Source of the DNA: an uncultured Alphaproteobacteria bacterium
GTDB taxonomy: Bacteria; Pseudomonadota; Alphaproteobacteria; Rhizobiales; Ancalomicrobiaceae
Direction of reading: 5' to 3'
Assembly: GCA_937864925.1 (NCBI GenBank)
Contig: CALMFH010000155.1
Location: forward strand, 1 to 64,000
DNA length: 64,000 nt
A program made the translations under genes and the position numbers. The stretch's first letter is position 1. Each line of letters opens with the position of its first letter. Under the pieces are notes generated by a model. The model saw nothing but the letters and a program-made list of their open reading frames with translations. It made no database searches and was not told the origin of the DNA. Shown here piece by piece: positions 8,587 to 16,578 of this stretch.

Positions 8587-9052
8587 GCTCTTCGTTCGGC
8601 CGTCGCGGCGCGGTTTCCTCGGCGCCGGGGTCACGGTGGCGGTGGCGTCGTTGCTACCGGCCTGCTCGGAGGTGACGCCCGAGCCGCGCAAGATCAAGTG
8701 GGGCCGCGACGTCTGCGAGCACTGCCACATGGTCTTCGGCGACAAGCGTTTCGCCGCCCAGATCTGGGACGTGTCGCTGCCGCGGGCGCGGATCTACGAC
8801 GATTTCGGCTGTGCCGTGCTGGCGGCGGCCGAGATGGAGGTGTTGGAGCGGGCCGAGGTCCGCTTCTGGGTGAGCGACGATCTCGATCCGGCCCGCTGGA
8901 TCGATGCCCGCACCGCCCATTATCGCGACGGGGTGGTGACACCGATGGGCTACGGCCATTCCGCCGCCTCCACCGCCGCCGACCATCCGTTGAGCTTCGC
9001 CGCCGCCGCGACCGCGATCCGCGACAAGGCGGCCTGCGAGCACAAGACCTGA
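8561..9052 (+). CDS. nosL: NosL, copper chaperone lipoprotein
   Basis: A 163-residue outer-face lipoprotein that binds Cu(I) and delivers copper to the NosDFY-NosZ assembly. The N-terminus combines a twin-arginine motif (SRRGFLGAG, about residues 15-23) with a lipobox (LLPAC), suggesting Tat export followed by lipidation. The copper-binding core is CEHCHMVFGD, where the Cys and Met residues match the NosL family. ATG at 8561 follows GGAGGGCGAG, so the gene starts inside the end of nosF. Here nosL lies between nosF and nosY, not at the end of the cluster. Confidence 0.92.
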   Translation: MSSSPRLDELFVRPSRRGFLGAGVTVAVASLLPACSEVTPEPRKIKWGRDVCEHCHMVFGDKRFAAQIWDVSLPRARIYDDFGCAVLAAAEMEVLERAEVRFWVSDDLDPARWIDARTAHYRDGVVTPMGYGHSAASTAADHPLSFAAAATAIRDKAACEHKT

Positions 9053-9062
9053 GGAGAGAGAG

Positions 9063-9941
9063 TTGCGCGCTCCCGACACGGCCCCGGCCGCGGCGCCTGC
9101 CGCTTCACCCTTCTGGACCGGCTTCGCCGCGACCTTCCGGCTGGAGGTGGCGGAGGCGTTCCGGGCGCGTTGGTTCGCCTTCTACGCGGCGGTGTTCTTC
9201 GGTCTCGTCGGCCTGCTGCTGGTGTTCGGACTGACCGAGAGCCGGGTGCTCGGCTTCACCGGCCTGTCCCGCACCCTCGTCACCTACATCCAACTCACCA
9301 TGGCGATCCTGCCGGTGTTCATCCTGATCACCACGGTGCGCTCGCTCGCCGGTGATCGCGAGGCCGGCGTCTTCGAATACATCCTCGGCCTGCCGGTCGG
9401 GATCGGCGCCTGGTACGCCGGGCGCTTCCTCGGCCGCTATCTCTTGGCGAGCGCGCCGGTGGTGGCGGCGCTGATGGCGGCGGTGGTCTACGGGGTGGTG
9501 CGCGGGGTGAAGGTGCCGTGGCTCGAACTCGGCTTCGACATCGGGCTCTTGCTGGTCATGATCTTCGCCTTCGTCGGCCTCGGCTTCCTGATTTCGGCGC
9601 TGACCCGTTCGGTCGATACCGCCCAGACGCTCGCCTTCATCATCTGGCTCGTCCTGGTGTTGGGGCTCGATCTCGTCCTGCTCGGCGCTCTGATCCGCAG
9701 CCGTCTGGCGATCGAGGGCGTCGTCGCCATCGCCATGCTCAATCCGCTGCAGGTGTTCCGCACCGGCTCGATGCTGTTGTTCGACCCGCAGCTGGTGCTG
9801 CTCGGTCCGACCGCCTTCACCGTCTTCGACATCTTCGGACGCGCCGGTTTCATGGTGTGGTCGTTCGTCTATCCGCTGGTGCTGGGTCTCCTGACCGCCG
9901 GAGCAGGCTGGGCGATCTTCCGCCGGGGCGATCTGCCGTGA
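9063..9941 (+). CDS. nosY: NosY, ABC transporter permease for CuZ maturation
   Basis: A 292-residue inner-membrane protein with six predicted spans and the ABC-2 permease pattern, including the conserved GDREAGVFEYILGLP-like segment after the second span. It is the partner of NosF. The start is TTG at 9063, chosen because a clear GAGGAGAGAG ribosome site precedes it and the N-terminal membrane span requires it. Ten bases separate it from nosL. Confidence 0.88.
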   Translation: MRAPDTAPAAAPAASPFWTGFAATFRLEVAEAFRARWFAFYAAVFFGLVGLLLVFGLTESRVLGFTGLSRTLVTYIQLTMAILPVFILITTVRSLAGDREAGVFEYILGLPVGIGAWYAGRFLGRYLLASAPVVAALMAAVVYGVVRGVKVPWLELGFDIGLLLVMIFAFVGLGFLISALTRSVDTAQTLAFIIWLVLVLGLDLVLLGALIRSRLAIEGVVAIAMLNPLQVFRTGSMLLFDPQLVLLGPTAFTVFDIFGRAGFMVWSFVYPLVLGLLTAGAGWAIFRRGDLP

Positions 9942-9952
9942 AGGAGCCGTCG

Positions 9953-10867
9953 ATGTCCGAAGTTTCCTCCGTCACGGAACTCTCACGCCTCTCCTTGTGG
10001 ATCCGGGCGGTGAGGCCACGGACGTTGTCGATCTCGTTGGCGCCGATCGTCGTCGGGGTGGCGCACGCCTGGGCGACCTTCGGGCGAGTAGCGTTGGTGC
10101 CGGTGATGGCGGCGACGATTTCGGCGTTGGCCATCCAGATCGCCACCAATCTCGCCAACGACGCCGCCGATGGCGAACGCGGCCACGACGGTGCGGCGCG
10201 GCTCGGTCCGGAGCGGGTCACCGGCTCGAAGTTGATGTCGGCGGTGGAGGTGAAGCGCGGGGCGGTGGTCGCCACCCTGATCGCGGCGCTCTTCGGTCTG
10301 GTGGCGGTCGTCCACGGTGGGATGCCGATCCTGATGATCGGTCTCGCCTCGATCCTCGCCGGCTGGGCCTATTCCAACGGGCCGCTGCCGATCTCGGCGA
10401 CGCCGACCGGTGAGGCCTTCGTCGTCGCCTGTTTCGGCGTCGCCGCGGTCACCGGCATCGAATGGTTGGCGAGTGAAGCGGTGGGGGCGACGGCGGCGGC
10501 GCTGGGCATCGCCATCGGTCTACCGGCCGCGGCGGTGCTCACCGTCAACAACCATCGCGACCGCGACGAGGATCGGCGCAACGGGCGCCGCACCCTGGCG
10601 ATCCTGATCGGGACGCGTGGATCGAAGGTGCTCTACGCAGCCGAGCTTCTCGCCGCGGTGGCGATCGCTGCCCTGGTGGTGGCGCCGGGCGGTGTCGCCG
10701 TGACGCTGCTGGTCGGGGCCTGTGCCATCCCGGCGACGGTGCTCGCGGTCAAGCTGGCACAGATGCCGGTGGGACGGGCGCTGAACGGTCGGCTCGCGGC
10801 CACCGCCGGCTTCCAGACGATGCTCGCCATGGTGATCGCCGTGGCGTTGATCGGAGGGGTGTTCTGA
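9953..10867 (+). CDS. MenA-like 1,4-dihydroxy-2-naphthoate prenyltransferase (UbiA superfamily)
   Basis: A 304-residue integral membrane prenyltransferase with eight to nine hydrophobic segments. The first Asp-rich site reads NLANDAADGERGHD and the second NNHRDRDEDRRNGRRTLA, which matches the MenA pattern (NN-x-RD-x3-D-x3-G-x-RTLA) better than UbiA, COX10 or ChlG. The expected reaction joins a polyprenyl diphosphate to dihydroxynaphthoate to give demethylmenaquinone. It follows nosY by 11 bases with an AAGGAG ribosome site at ATG 9953, and its stop overlaps the next gene (TGATG), so it belongs to the nos operon. No other men pathway gene is in the window except a UbiE/MenG methyltransferase nearby. 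Confidence 0.75.
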   Translation: MSEVSSVTELSRLSLWIRAVRPRTLSISLAPIVVGVAHAWATFGRVALVPVMAATISALAIQIATNLANDAADGERGHDGAARLGPERVTGSKLMSAVEVKRGAVVATLIAALFGLVAVVHGGMPILMIGLASILAGWAYSNGPLPISATPTGEAFVVACFGVAAVTGIEWLASEAVGATAAALGIAIGLPAAAVLTVNNHRDRDEDRRNGRRTLAILIGTRGSKVLYAAELLAAVAIAALVVAPGGVAVTLLVGACAIPATVLAVKLAQMPVGRALNGRLAATAGFQTMLAMVIAVALIGGVF

Positions 10868-11364
10868 TGCGTGGTGCCGTCCTCGCTCTCGCCCTGCTCG
10901 CGGCGGCGCCGGCGGTGGCGGCCGATCTGGTCGAGAGCACGCCGAAGCCGGTGGCGATCACGGTGCAGGATCGCGACGGGCGCGACACGACGCCGGCGGC
11001 GCTCGGTGGCAAGCTGACGCTCGTCCATTTCTGGGCGTCGTGGTGCGGCACCTGCCGCACCGAGTTCCCGGCGATCGACGCGTTGCAGAAGGACATGCGG
11101 GCCGAAGGGCTGCAGGTGGCGGCGGTGTCGCTCGACCGGCTCGGATGGCCGGCGATCGACCGCACCATCACGGCGCTGGAGATCCGCGAGGTGACGCTGC
11201 TGCACGACCGCAATCGCGCGGCGGCGGCGGCGCTGGCGCTGCCGGGCCTGCCGACCACGGTGGTGCTCGACGCCGAAGGTCGCGAGGTCGGCCGCATCAT
11301 CGGCGCCGGCGACTGGGCCGACGAGAGGCTCAGGGCGAAGCTCCGGGCACTCGCGACGAAGTGA
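10867..11364 (+). CDS. TlpA-like periplasmic thiol-disulfide protein
   Basis: A 165-residue secreted thioredoxin-fold protein: signal peptide (about residues 1-19), active site WCGTC (about residues 58-62) and a cis-Pro segment LPGLPTT. TlpA/ResA proteins reduce apocytochrome Cys pairs or CuA-site Cys before metal insertion. With NosZ CuA and many c-type cytochromes encoded nearby, a maturation role is likely; the client is inferred. Start overlaps the preceding stop. It ends three bases before the convergent methyltransferase gene. Confidence 0.82.
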   Translation: MRGAVLALALLAAAPAVAADLVESTPKPVAITVQDRDGRDTTPAALGGKLTLVHFWASWCGTCRTEFPAIDALQKDMRAEGLQVAAVSLDRLGWPAIDRTITALEIREVTLLHDRNRAAAAALALPGLPTTVVLDAEGREVGRIIGAGDWADERLRAKLRALATK

Positions 11365-11367
11365 ACT

Positions 11368-12114
11368 TCACCCCGCTCTGCGGCCGTGGTGGATGGCGGC
11401 GATGCCGAAGGAGAGGTCGGACCAGCCGACCGCCTCGAAGCCGTTGCGCGCGATGATCGCGGCGAAACTCGACTGATCGGGGAAGCGGCCGATCGATTCG
11501 ATCAGGTAGCGGTAGGCCTCCGTCCGTCCCGACACCACGGTGCCGAGGACGGGAATGGCGGTGCGCGACCACACCTCGTAGAACGGGCGCAGCCACCAGC
11601 GGGCGCGGGAGAACTCCAGGCAGACGAAGCGACCGCCGGGCTTCAGCACGCGATGGATCTCGGCGAGCGCCGCGTCGAGCCGGGTGACGTTGCGGATACC
11701 GAAAGCGATGGTGACGAGGTCGGCCGAGGCGTCGGGAAACGGCAGGCGCTCCGCTTCCGCTTCGATCCAGGCGACGCGGTCGCCGTCCGGCCGCGCCCGG
11801 CCGACGTCCATCATCGCGGCGCTCGGATCGACGACGGTGACGGTGGCGCCGGCCTTCGCCAAGCGGAAGGCGACGTCGCCGGTGCCGCCGGCGAGATCGA
11901 GGGCGGCCTCTCCGGAGCGCGGGGCGGCATCGCGGACGAGGCGATCCTTCCAGGCGCGGTGGATCCCCAGGCTCATCAGGTCGTTCATCAGATCATAGCG
12001 TCGGGCCACGCCTTCGAAGGTGGCGCGGATCAGGGTGCGACGCTCTTCCGGGTCGACGTCGGCGCGGCCGAAGGTACCGGCTAGCGGGTCGTGGGAGCCG
12101 TCGACGCCGCTCAC
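11368..12114 (-). CDS. UbiE/MenG-type quinone C-methyltransferase
   Basis: A 248-residue SAM-dependent methyltransferase. The SAM motif DLAGGTGDVAF (about residues 91-101), the FGIRNV segment and the C-terminal YRYLIESIGRFPDQ segment identify the UbiE/MenG/COQ5 family, which methylates demethylmenaquinone and an ubiquinone precursor. It is the last gene of the nir operon and its start overlaps the SCO stop by four bases. The MenA-like gene on the facing strand makes a quinone-modifying pair plausible. The sequence alone cannot say whether the substrate is a naphthoquinone or benzoquinone. Confidence 0.85.
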   Translation of the reverse strand: MSGVDGSHDPLAGTFGRADVDPEERRTLIRATFEGVARRYDLMNDLMSLGIHRAWKDRLVRDAAPRSGEAALDLAGGTGDVAFRLAKAGATVTVVDPSAAMMDVGRARPDGDRVAWIEAEAERLPFPDASADLVTIAFGIRNVTRLDAALAEIHRVLKPGGRFVCLEFSRARWWLRPFYEVWSRTAIPVLGTVVSGRTEAYRYLIESIGRFPDQSSFAAIIARNGFEAVGWSDLSFGIAAIHHGRRAG

Positions 12115-12668
12115 GAGCGGGACTCCAGGACGGTGCGGATCTTTTCCGCCATGCGGTCGGCGGGCAGATTGTGGCTGAGGCGTCCGGCGATTTCGCCGTT
12201 CGGGTCGACGAGGAAGATCGTGGCGGTGTGGTCCATGAGATAGGGCCGGCCCTCGCCGACCTCGACCCGGGCGTATTTCACCCGCCAGGCGGCCGCCATC
12301 TGCTTCAACTCGTCCTGGCTCGGGCTGAGGCCGACCAGCCGGGGATGGAAGAAGGTGACGTAGTTGGCCATCACCTGCGGCGTGTCGCGCTCGGGGTCGA
12401 CGGTGACGAAGATCGGCGTGACGCGATCGGCGACGGGGCCGAGGGCGTCGAGGGCCTCGGACATGGTCTGCAGGCCGAGGGGGCAGACGTCGGGACAGAA
12501 GGTGTAGCCGAAATAGACGAGGCGCCAGCCGGTCTGCAGCGTCTCGGCGACCGGCTCGCCGGTCTGGCTGGTGCCGAGCAGGCGCTGACCGGCGACGGCC
12601 GGGGCGACGGCGCCGAGGAAGAGGGTGGCGGCGAGGGCGCCGAGAAGGGCGCGACGCGTCGTGGCCAT
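12111..12668 (-). CDS. SCO1/SenC family copper chaperone
   Basis: A 185-residue periplasmic thioredoxin-fold copper chaperone. It has a signal peptide (about residues 1-26), copper-binding CPDVCP (about residues 58-63) and the distal His in MDHTAT. SCO proteins load CuA sites of cytochrome oxidase and some nitrous oxide reductases. Its place in the nir operon, opposite the nos genes, suggests service to the NosZ CuA centre. ATG at 12668 follows GGGAGTCC on this strand; the open frame continues far upstream but is antisense to nirN codons there. Confidence 0.87.
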   Translation of the reverse strand: MATTRRALLGALAATLFLGAVAPAVAGQRLLGTSQTGEPVAETLQTGWRLVYFGYTFCPDVCPLGLQTMSEALDALGPVADRVTPIFVTVDPERDTPQVMANYVTFFHPRLVGLSPSQDELKQMAAAWRVKYARVEVGEGRPYLMDHTATIFLVDPNGEIAGRLSHNLPADRMAEKIRTVLESRS

Positions 12669-12700
12669 GGAGGACTCCCGTCGTCGGCGAAGGCGGCCGA

Positions 12701-14287
12701 TCAGTGGCTGGTGCCTTCGGAGAAGGTGATCTTGTTGAAGACGTTGTACTTGCCGACCGGCTTCTTCATCGCCAGGCGCTTGACCGGCTTCAGCGTCTCG
12801 GCGTCGTAGACGACGAGGGCGCCGTCCTGCTCCCACACCGAGACGAGGGCATGGCGGCCGGAGCGGTCGAATTCGGTATGTGCGGCGATCCTGCCGGGCT
12901 CGGGGGTCAACACGGTCGAAACCTGGAGCGTCCGCTTGTCGATGATCTGCATACCGTCCTTCTTCGGCCCCATCATGGCATCGGCCCAGACGTAGGGCGT
13001 CTTCTCGTGGCTGCGTAGGAAGAAGCCGGGGCCGGAGGTGGCGATGGTGCCGGTCACCGCCCAGGTTTCGGCGTCGATGATCGAGATCTTGCCTTCCTTC
13101 AGGTGCGGCGCGGCGATGACGCGGCGGCCGTCCTTCATGAAGGAGATGCCGGAACCGAGATGCGGCATCCCGGGCAGCGGCAGGGTGGCGACGGTCACGC
13201 CGTCGTCGAGGCGGACGACGAGCGCGCTCGCACCGTCGCGCGAGGCGCCGAGCAGGTGGCGGTAGCCGTGATCGAAGAAGAAGTCGTCGATGGCATCGGC
13301 GACGGCGATGCGGCGCAGCGGGAAATCGGGCGCGCCGGCGGTCGGGATCTCCCAGACCTCGGGTACGTCCTTCAGCGCTGCGACGAAGCTCTTGCGGTCG
13401 GGGGCCTGATAGACCGCCGAGACCCGCGACGACATGCCCTTGGTGTCGGTGACGTCGAACAACTTCGCCGGCGAAAGATCGTCGGCCGACAGGATGACGA
13501 GGCTCGACGGCAGGTAGTTGGCGGCGGCCACCCACTTGCCGTCCGACGACAGCGCGATGTTGCGCATGTTGAGGCCGGCGCGCACCTCGGCGACGACGGT
13601 GAGCGTCCACAGGTCGTATTTGGTGATCCAGCCGTCGCGCGAGCCGAAGAAGACGTGACGGCCGTCGGGGGTGAACTTCGGACCGCCGTGCAGGGCGAAA
13701 CGCGAGGGGAAGCGGGTGATCGGCTCGAAGCTGTCGCCGTCGAGCAGGGTGACGTGATGGTCGCCGGCCTCGACCACGACGAAGAGATTGAGCGGATCGG
13801 CGGACCACACCGGCGCGGTCGCGACGGGGGCGGGGTGGAGCTCGCGGCTGGCGGCGACGTCGGCGAGGGTCCAGCTCGGTCGAACCGGTGGCTCCTTCAG
13901 CACGAAGGCGGCGAGTGCCTCGATCTCGGGGGCGGAGAGGCGGTCGGCGAAGCCTTCCATCTGAGTGGCGGCGCGGCCCTCGCGGATGGTCTTGGCCACT
14001 TCGGCCGGACGGATACGACCGAGCGACACCGGCAGCAGCGCCGGTCCCTGCCCGCCGAGGCGGGCCTCGCCGTGGCAGGCGGCACAGTGGTCGGCGTAGA
14101 GCTTCGAAGCGTCCGTTTCGGCGCGGGCGGCCCCGGCGACGATGACGGCGCCGAGGAAGCCTGCGATACCGATCGCACCGGCGAGGGTGCGGTCGAGACG
14201 GGAGAGGCGGTGCGGCGGCCGGCGACGCTCGGTGCGCAGCCAGCGATCGATCCGCAGGGCGAGGTCACGCCACGCGGTAGGGTTCAT
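12701..14287 (-). CDS. nirN: NirN, c-type dihydroheme d1 dehydrogenase
   Basis: A 528-residue paralogue of NirS that performs the last step of heme d1 synthesis, oxidising the propionate side chain of dihydro-d1. A signal/anchor segment lies at about residues 34-55, the c heme motif is CAACH (68-72), and the eight-bladed d1-type propeller fills the rest, ending YNVFNKITFSEGTSH, typical of NirN. The start overlaps the end of nirJ. The annotated N-terminus is unusually long and basic; a shorter start is possible. Confidence 0.88.
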   Translation of the reverse strand: MNPTAWRDLALRIDRWLRTERRRPPHRLSRLDRTLAGAIGIAGFLGAVIVAGAARAETDASKLYADHCAACHGEARLGGQGPALLPVSLGRIRPAEVAKTIREGRAATQMEGFADRLSAPEIEALAAFVLKEPPVRPSWTLADVAASRELHPAPVATAPVWSADPLNLFVVVEAGDHHVTLLDGDSFEPITRFPSRFALHGGPKFTPDGRHVFFGSRDGWITKYDLWTLTVVAEVRAGLNMRNIALSSDGKWVAAANYLPSSLVILSADDLSPAKLFDVTDTKGMSSRVSAVYQAPDRKSFVAALKDVPEVWEIPTAGAPDFPLRRIAVADAIDDFFFDHGYRHLLGASRDGASALVVRLDDGVTVATLPLPGMPHLGSGISFMKDGRRVIAAPHLKEGKISIIDAETWAVTGTIATSGPGFFLRSHEKTPYVWADAMMGPKKDGMQIIDKRTLQVSTVLTPEPGRIAAHTEFDRSGRHALVSVWEQDGALVVYDAETLKPVKRLAMKKPVGKYNVFNKITFSEGTSH

Positions 14288-15473
14288 GGGACAGCCCCCG
14301 GAACGGTGTCACGGCGAGACGGTCGCGGCTCCCGGCGAGCCCGATCTCGGCGTCGGTCAGATAACAGGCGGGATCTTCGGCGAAGGCGTCGCCGGTGAGG
14401 CGATAGGCGCGGACACGAGTGTTGCCGCCGCAGACGTCGAAGAAGGAGCAGTCGCCGCAACGACCCGAAATGGTGCGCGGCCGCGCCTTGAACCCGGCCA
14501 TCAGCGGATCCGAGGTGTCGGCCCAGATTTCACCGAAGCGCCGCAAGCGGACGTCGCCGAGCGAGTAGTCCCACCAGAAAGTGTCGGGATGGACATGACC
14601 GAGGTTGTCGATGTTGGCGACGTTGACGCCGGAGGCGTTGCCGCCCCATTCGGCGAGCTTGCCGCGCATGTGTGCGGCCCTGTCGGGGAAATTCTCCTGC
14701 ACCCACATCCAGAGGAAGGCACCGTCGGCGTCGTTGTTGCCGGTGACGTATTCGCGCTCCGAGCCGGCGAGGACATCGGCCCGGGCCACGGCGAAGAGGC
14801 GGCGCATGGCGTCGCGGGTGACGGCGAATTCGGCGTCGGTGGTGCGGTTCTTGTTGCCACGGCCGGAATAGACGAGATGGGACAGGTAGAACTTGGTCGC
14901 CCCTTCGGCTCGCATCAGATCCAGGAGAGCGGGGAAGCTCTCCTGGTTGTCGGTCGTCATGGTGAAGCGCAGGCCGACCTTGACGCCACGGGCGCCGAGG
15001 CGGCGGATGCCGGCGATCGAGGCGTCGAACGAGCCGACGCGACCGCGGAAGCGGTCGTGGACGGCGCCGATCCCGTCGAGACTGACGCCGACGTAGTCGA
15101 AGCCGGCGGCGGCGATGCGGTCGGCATGGGCATCGTCGATCAGCGCGCCGTTGGAGGAGAGCGACATCGAGAAGCCGAGCGCCTTGCCGCGTTCGGCGAT
15201 GGCATAGATGTCGGGTCTGAGCAGGGGTTCGCCGCCGGAGAGGATGATCGCCGGAACACGCGCCGCCTTCAGATCGTCCATGACGCTGAAGACCTCGTCG
15301 GTCGTCAGCTCGCCGGGGAAGTCGACGTCACCGGAGATCGAATAGCAGTGCTTGCACAGGAGGTTGCAGCGGCGGACCAGGTTCCAGATGACCACCGGGC
15401 CGGGCGGATCACGGCGTGGCCGTACCGGTGTCGGCTCCACCAGCTCGCGCATGAAGCGTGTCAATCGAAACAT
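14265..15473 (-). CDS. nirJ: NirJ, radical SAM enzyme of heme d1 synthesis
   Basis: A 402-residue radical SAM protein that replaces two propionates of didecarboxysiroheme by oxo groups. The cluster motif is CNLLCKHCY (Cys 36, 40, 43), followed by the SAM-binding ILSGGEPLLR. A C-terminal SPASM-type Cys set (CGDCSFFDVCGG) binds a second cluster. ATG at 15473 follows GAGGGGGACGTCG; an in-frame upstream extension lacks homology. It is separated from nirH by 149 bases, so it may have its own promoter. Confidence 0.93.
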   Translation of the reverse strand: MFRLTRFMRELVEPTPVRPRRDPPGPVVIWNLVRRCNLLCKHCYSISGDVDFPGELTTDEVFSVMDDLKAARVPAIILSGGEPLLRPDIYAIAERGKALGFSMSLSSNGALIDDAHADRIAAAGFDYVGVSLDGIGAVHDRFRGRVGSFDASIAGIRRLGARGVKVGLRFTMTTDNQESFPALLDLMRAEGATKFYLSHLVYSGRGNKNRTTDAEFAVTRDAMRRLFAVARADVLAGSEREYVTGNNDADGAFLWMWVQENFPDRAAHMRGKLAEWGGNASGVNVANIDNLGHVHPDTFWWDYSLGDVRLRRFGEIWADTSDPLMAGFKARPRTISGRCGDCSFFDVCGGNTRVRAYRLTGDAFAEDPACYLTDAEIGLAGSRDRLAVTPFRGLSHEPYRVA

Positions 15474-15622
15474 CGACGTCCCCCTCGAGACGATTTCGCC
15501 GGTGACCATAGGTCGGGGTCGGGGGCGCGGCCTTGACCGATGTCGGGTGCCGAAATCCCACGTAGGCGCGGGGATCATACAAGGGACCGCAGGCGCGTGG
15601 ACACGAATTCGCGTGCGGCGCT
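15474..15622. other. 149-base gap between nirH and nirJ
   Basis: The only sizeable gap in this part of the nir operon. It contains TTGAC-CGAT-GTCGG at 15533-15546, half of an FNR-type box, which is too degenerate to call a site. No gene or clear terminator is seen. Confidence 0.4.
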
Positions 15623-16111
15623 TCAGCCGGTGATCCTCAGGCCCGTCTTCTTCAGGATACGGGTCGAATAGAGGATGTCGGCGGCGCGGATCGCCGGGCC
15701 GAGGAGATCCGCGATCTCGGCGCGCTTGGCCTCGACCTCGTCGCGGCTCCTGCCGTGGACCATGGCGAAGAGATTGTAGGGCCAGTCGGGCAGAGCGCGC
15801 GGGCGGCGATAGCAGTGGGTGACGAAGTCGAGGGCGCCGATCAGGGCGCCGAGACGGTCGACCTCCGCGTCGTCGACGTCCCAGACGGTCATGCCGTTGT
15901 GAGAGAGGCCGAGCCGGTAGTGGTTGGGTACGGCACCGATGCGACGGACGACGCCGGCTTCCAGCATCCGGCCGAGGCGGGTGATGACCTCCGCCTCGTC
16001 GCAGCCGACGGCGGCGGCGACGTCGGCATAGGGGGTGGGCGTCAAAGGCAGGCCACTCTGGGTCGCGGCGACGATGGCACGGTCGAGGGCGTCGAGACTC
16101 GTCACCGTCAT
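15623..16111 (-). CDS. nirH: NirH, siroheme decarboxylase subunit (Lrp/AsnC-like)
   Basis: A 162-residue single-unit member of the AsnC-like siroheme decarboxylase family, which acts with NirDLG to form 12,18-didecarboxysiroheme. An N-terminal winged-helix-like part is followed by the family signature around VPNHYRLGLSHNGM and the PYNLFAMVHG strand. ATG at 16111 overlaps the nirG stop by four bases. Naming it nirH follows gene order (DL-G-H); the paralogues are similar. Confidence 0.85.
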   Translation of the reverse strand: MTVTSLDALDRAIVAATQSGLPLTPTPYADVAAAVGCDEAEVITRLGRMLEAGVVRRIGAVPNHYRLGLSHNGMTVWDVDDAEVDRLGALIGALDFVTHCYRRPRALPDWPYNLFAMVHGRSRDEVEAKRAEIADLLGPAIRAADILYSTRILKKTGLRITG

Positions 16112-16578
16112 GCTTCGACCCTCATGCCGACGAAGTACTCGCGGATCTTGGGAAAGAGCAGGACCTTGAGCCCGGTCTTCGCCTCGATCACCCGTTGGGC
16201 GGCGCCGATGCCGGCGCGGGTCTCGGTGGCGATGACGAACCACATGTTGAGTGGATGGCGGCGCTCGTAGTTGTGGGCGATCTCGGGCATGGCGTCGAGC
16301 ACGGCGGCGACGGCGTCGAACCGATCGACGGGTACCGCCATGGCGGCGAGCGACACGGCGCCGCCGAACCTCTCGGCGTCGAACATCGGGCCGAAGCGGG
16401 AGAGGACGCCGGAAGCGGTGAGCGTGTCCAAGCGGGCGAGGAGCTCGTCCTCGGCGAGGCCGAGGCGCTCGGCGACCGCCGCGTAGGGCCGCGGTACCAG
16501 AGGGAAACCGCCCTGCAACGCGTTGACGATGCGGCGGTCGATGTCGTCGAGCACCGCCGGTTCCCGGGCCGATCTCAC
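16108..16578 (-). CDS. nirG: NirG, siroheme decarboxylase subunit (Lrp/AsnC-like)
   Basis: A 156-residue AsnC-like subunit with the HNYERRHPLNMWFV segment typical of NirD/NirG-type proteins, in contrast to the YRR..PYNLFAMVHG form of NirH/NirL. It overlaps nirDL upstream and nirH downstream by ATGA junctions, indicating coupled translation of a multi-subunit enzyme. Confidence 0.85.
   Translation of the reverse strand: MRSAREPAVLDDIDRRIVNALQGGFPLVPRPYAAVAERLGLAEDELLARLDTLTASGVLSRFGPMFDAERFGGAVSLAAMAVPVDRFDAVAAVLDAMPEIAHNYERRHPLNMWFVIATETRAGIGAAQRVIEAKTGLKVLLFPKIREYFVGMRVEA

Noticed and set aside
15533-15546. TTGACCGATGTCGG as an FNR-type box before nirJ
   Set aside because: Only the left half matches; the right half lacks the CAA, so I do not call it a site.
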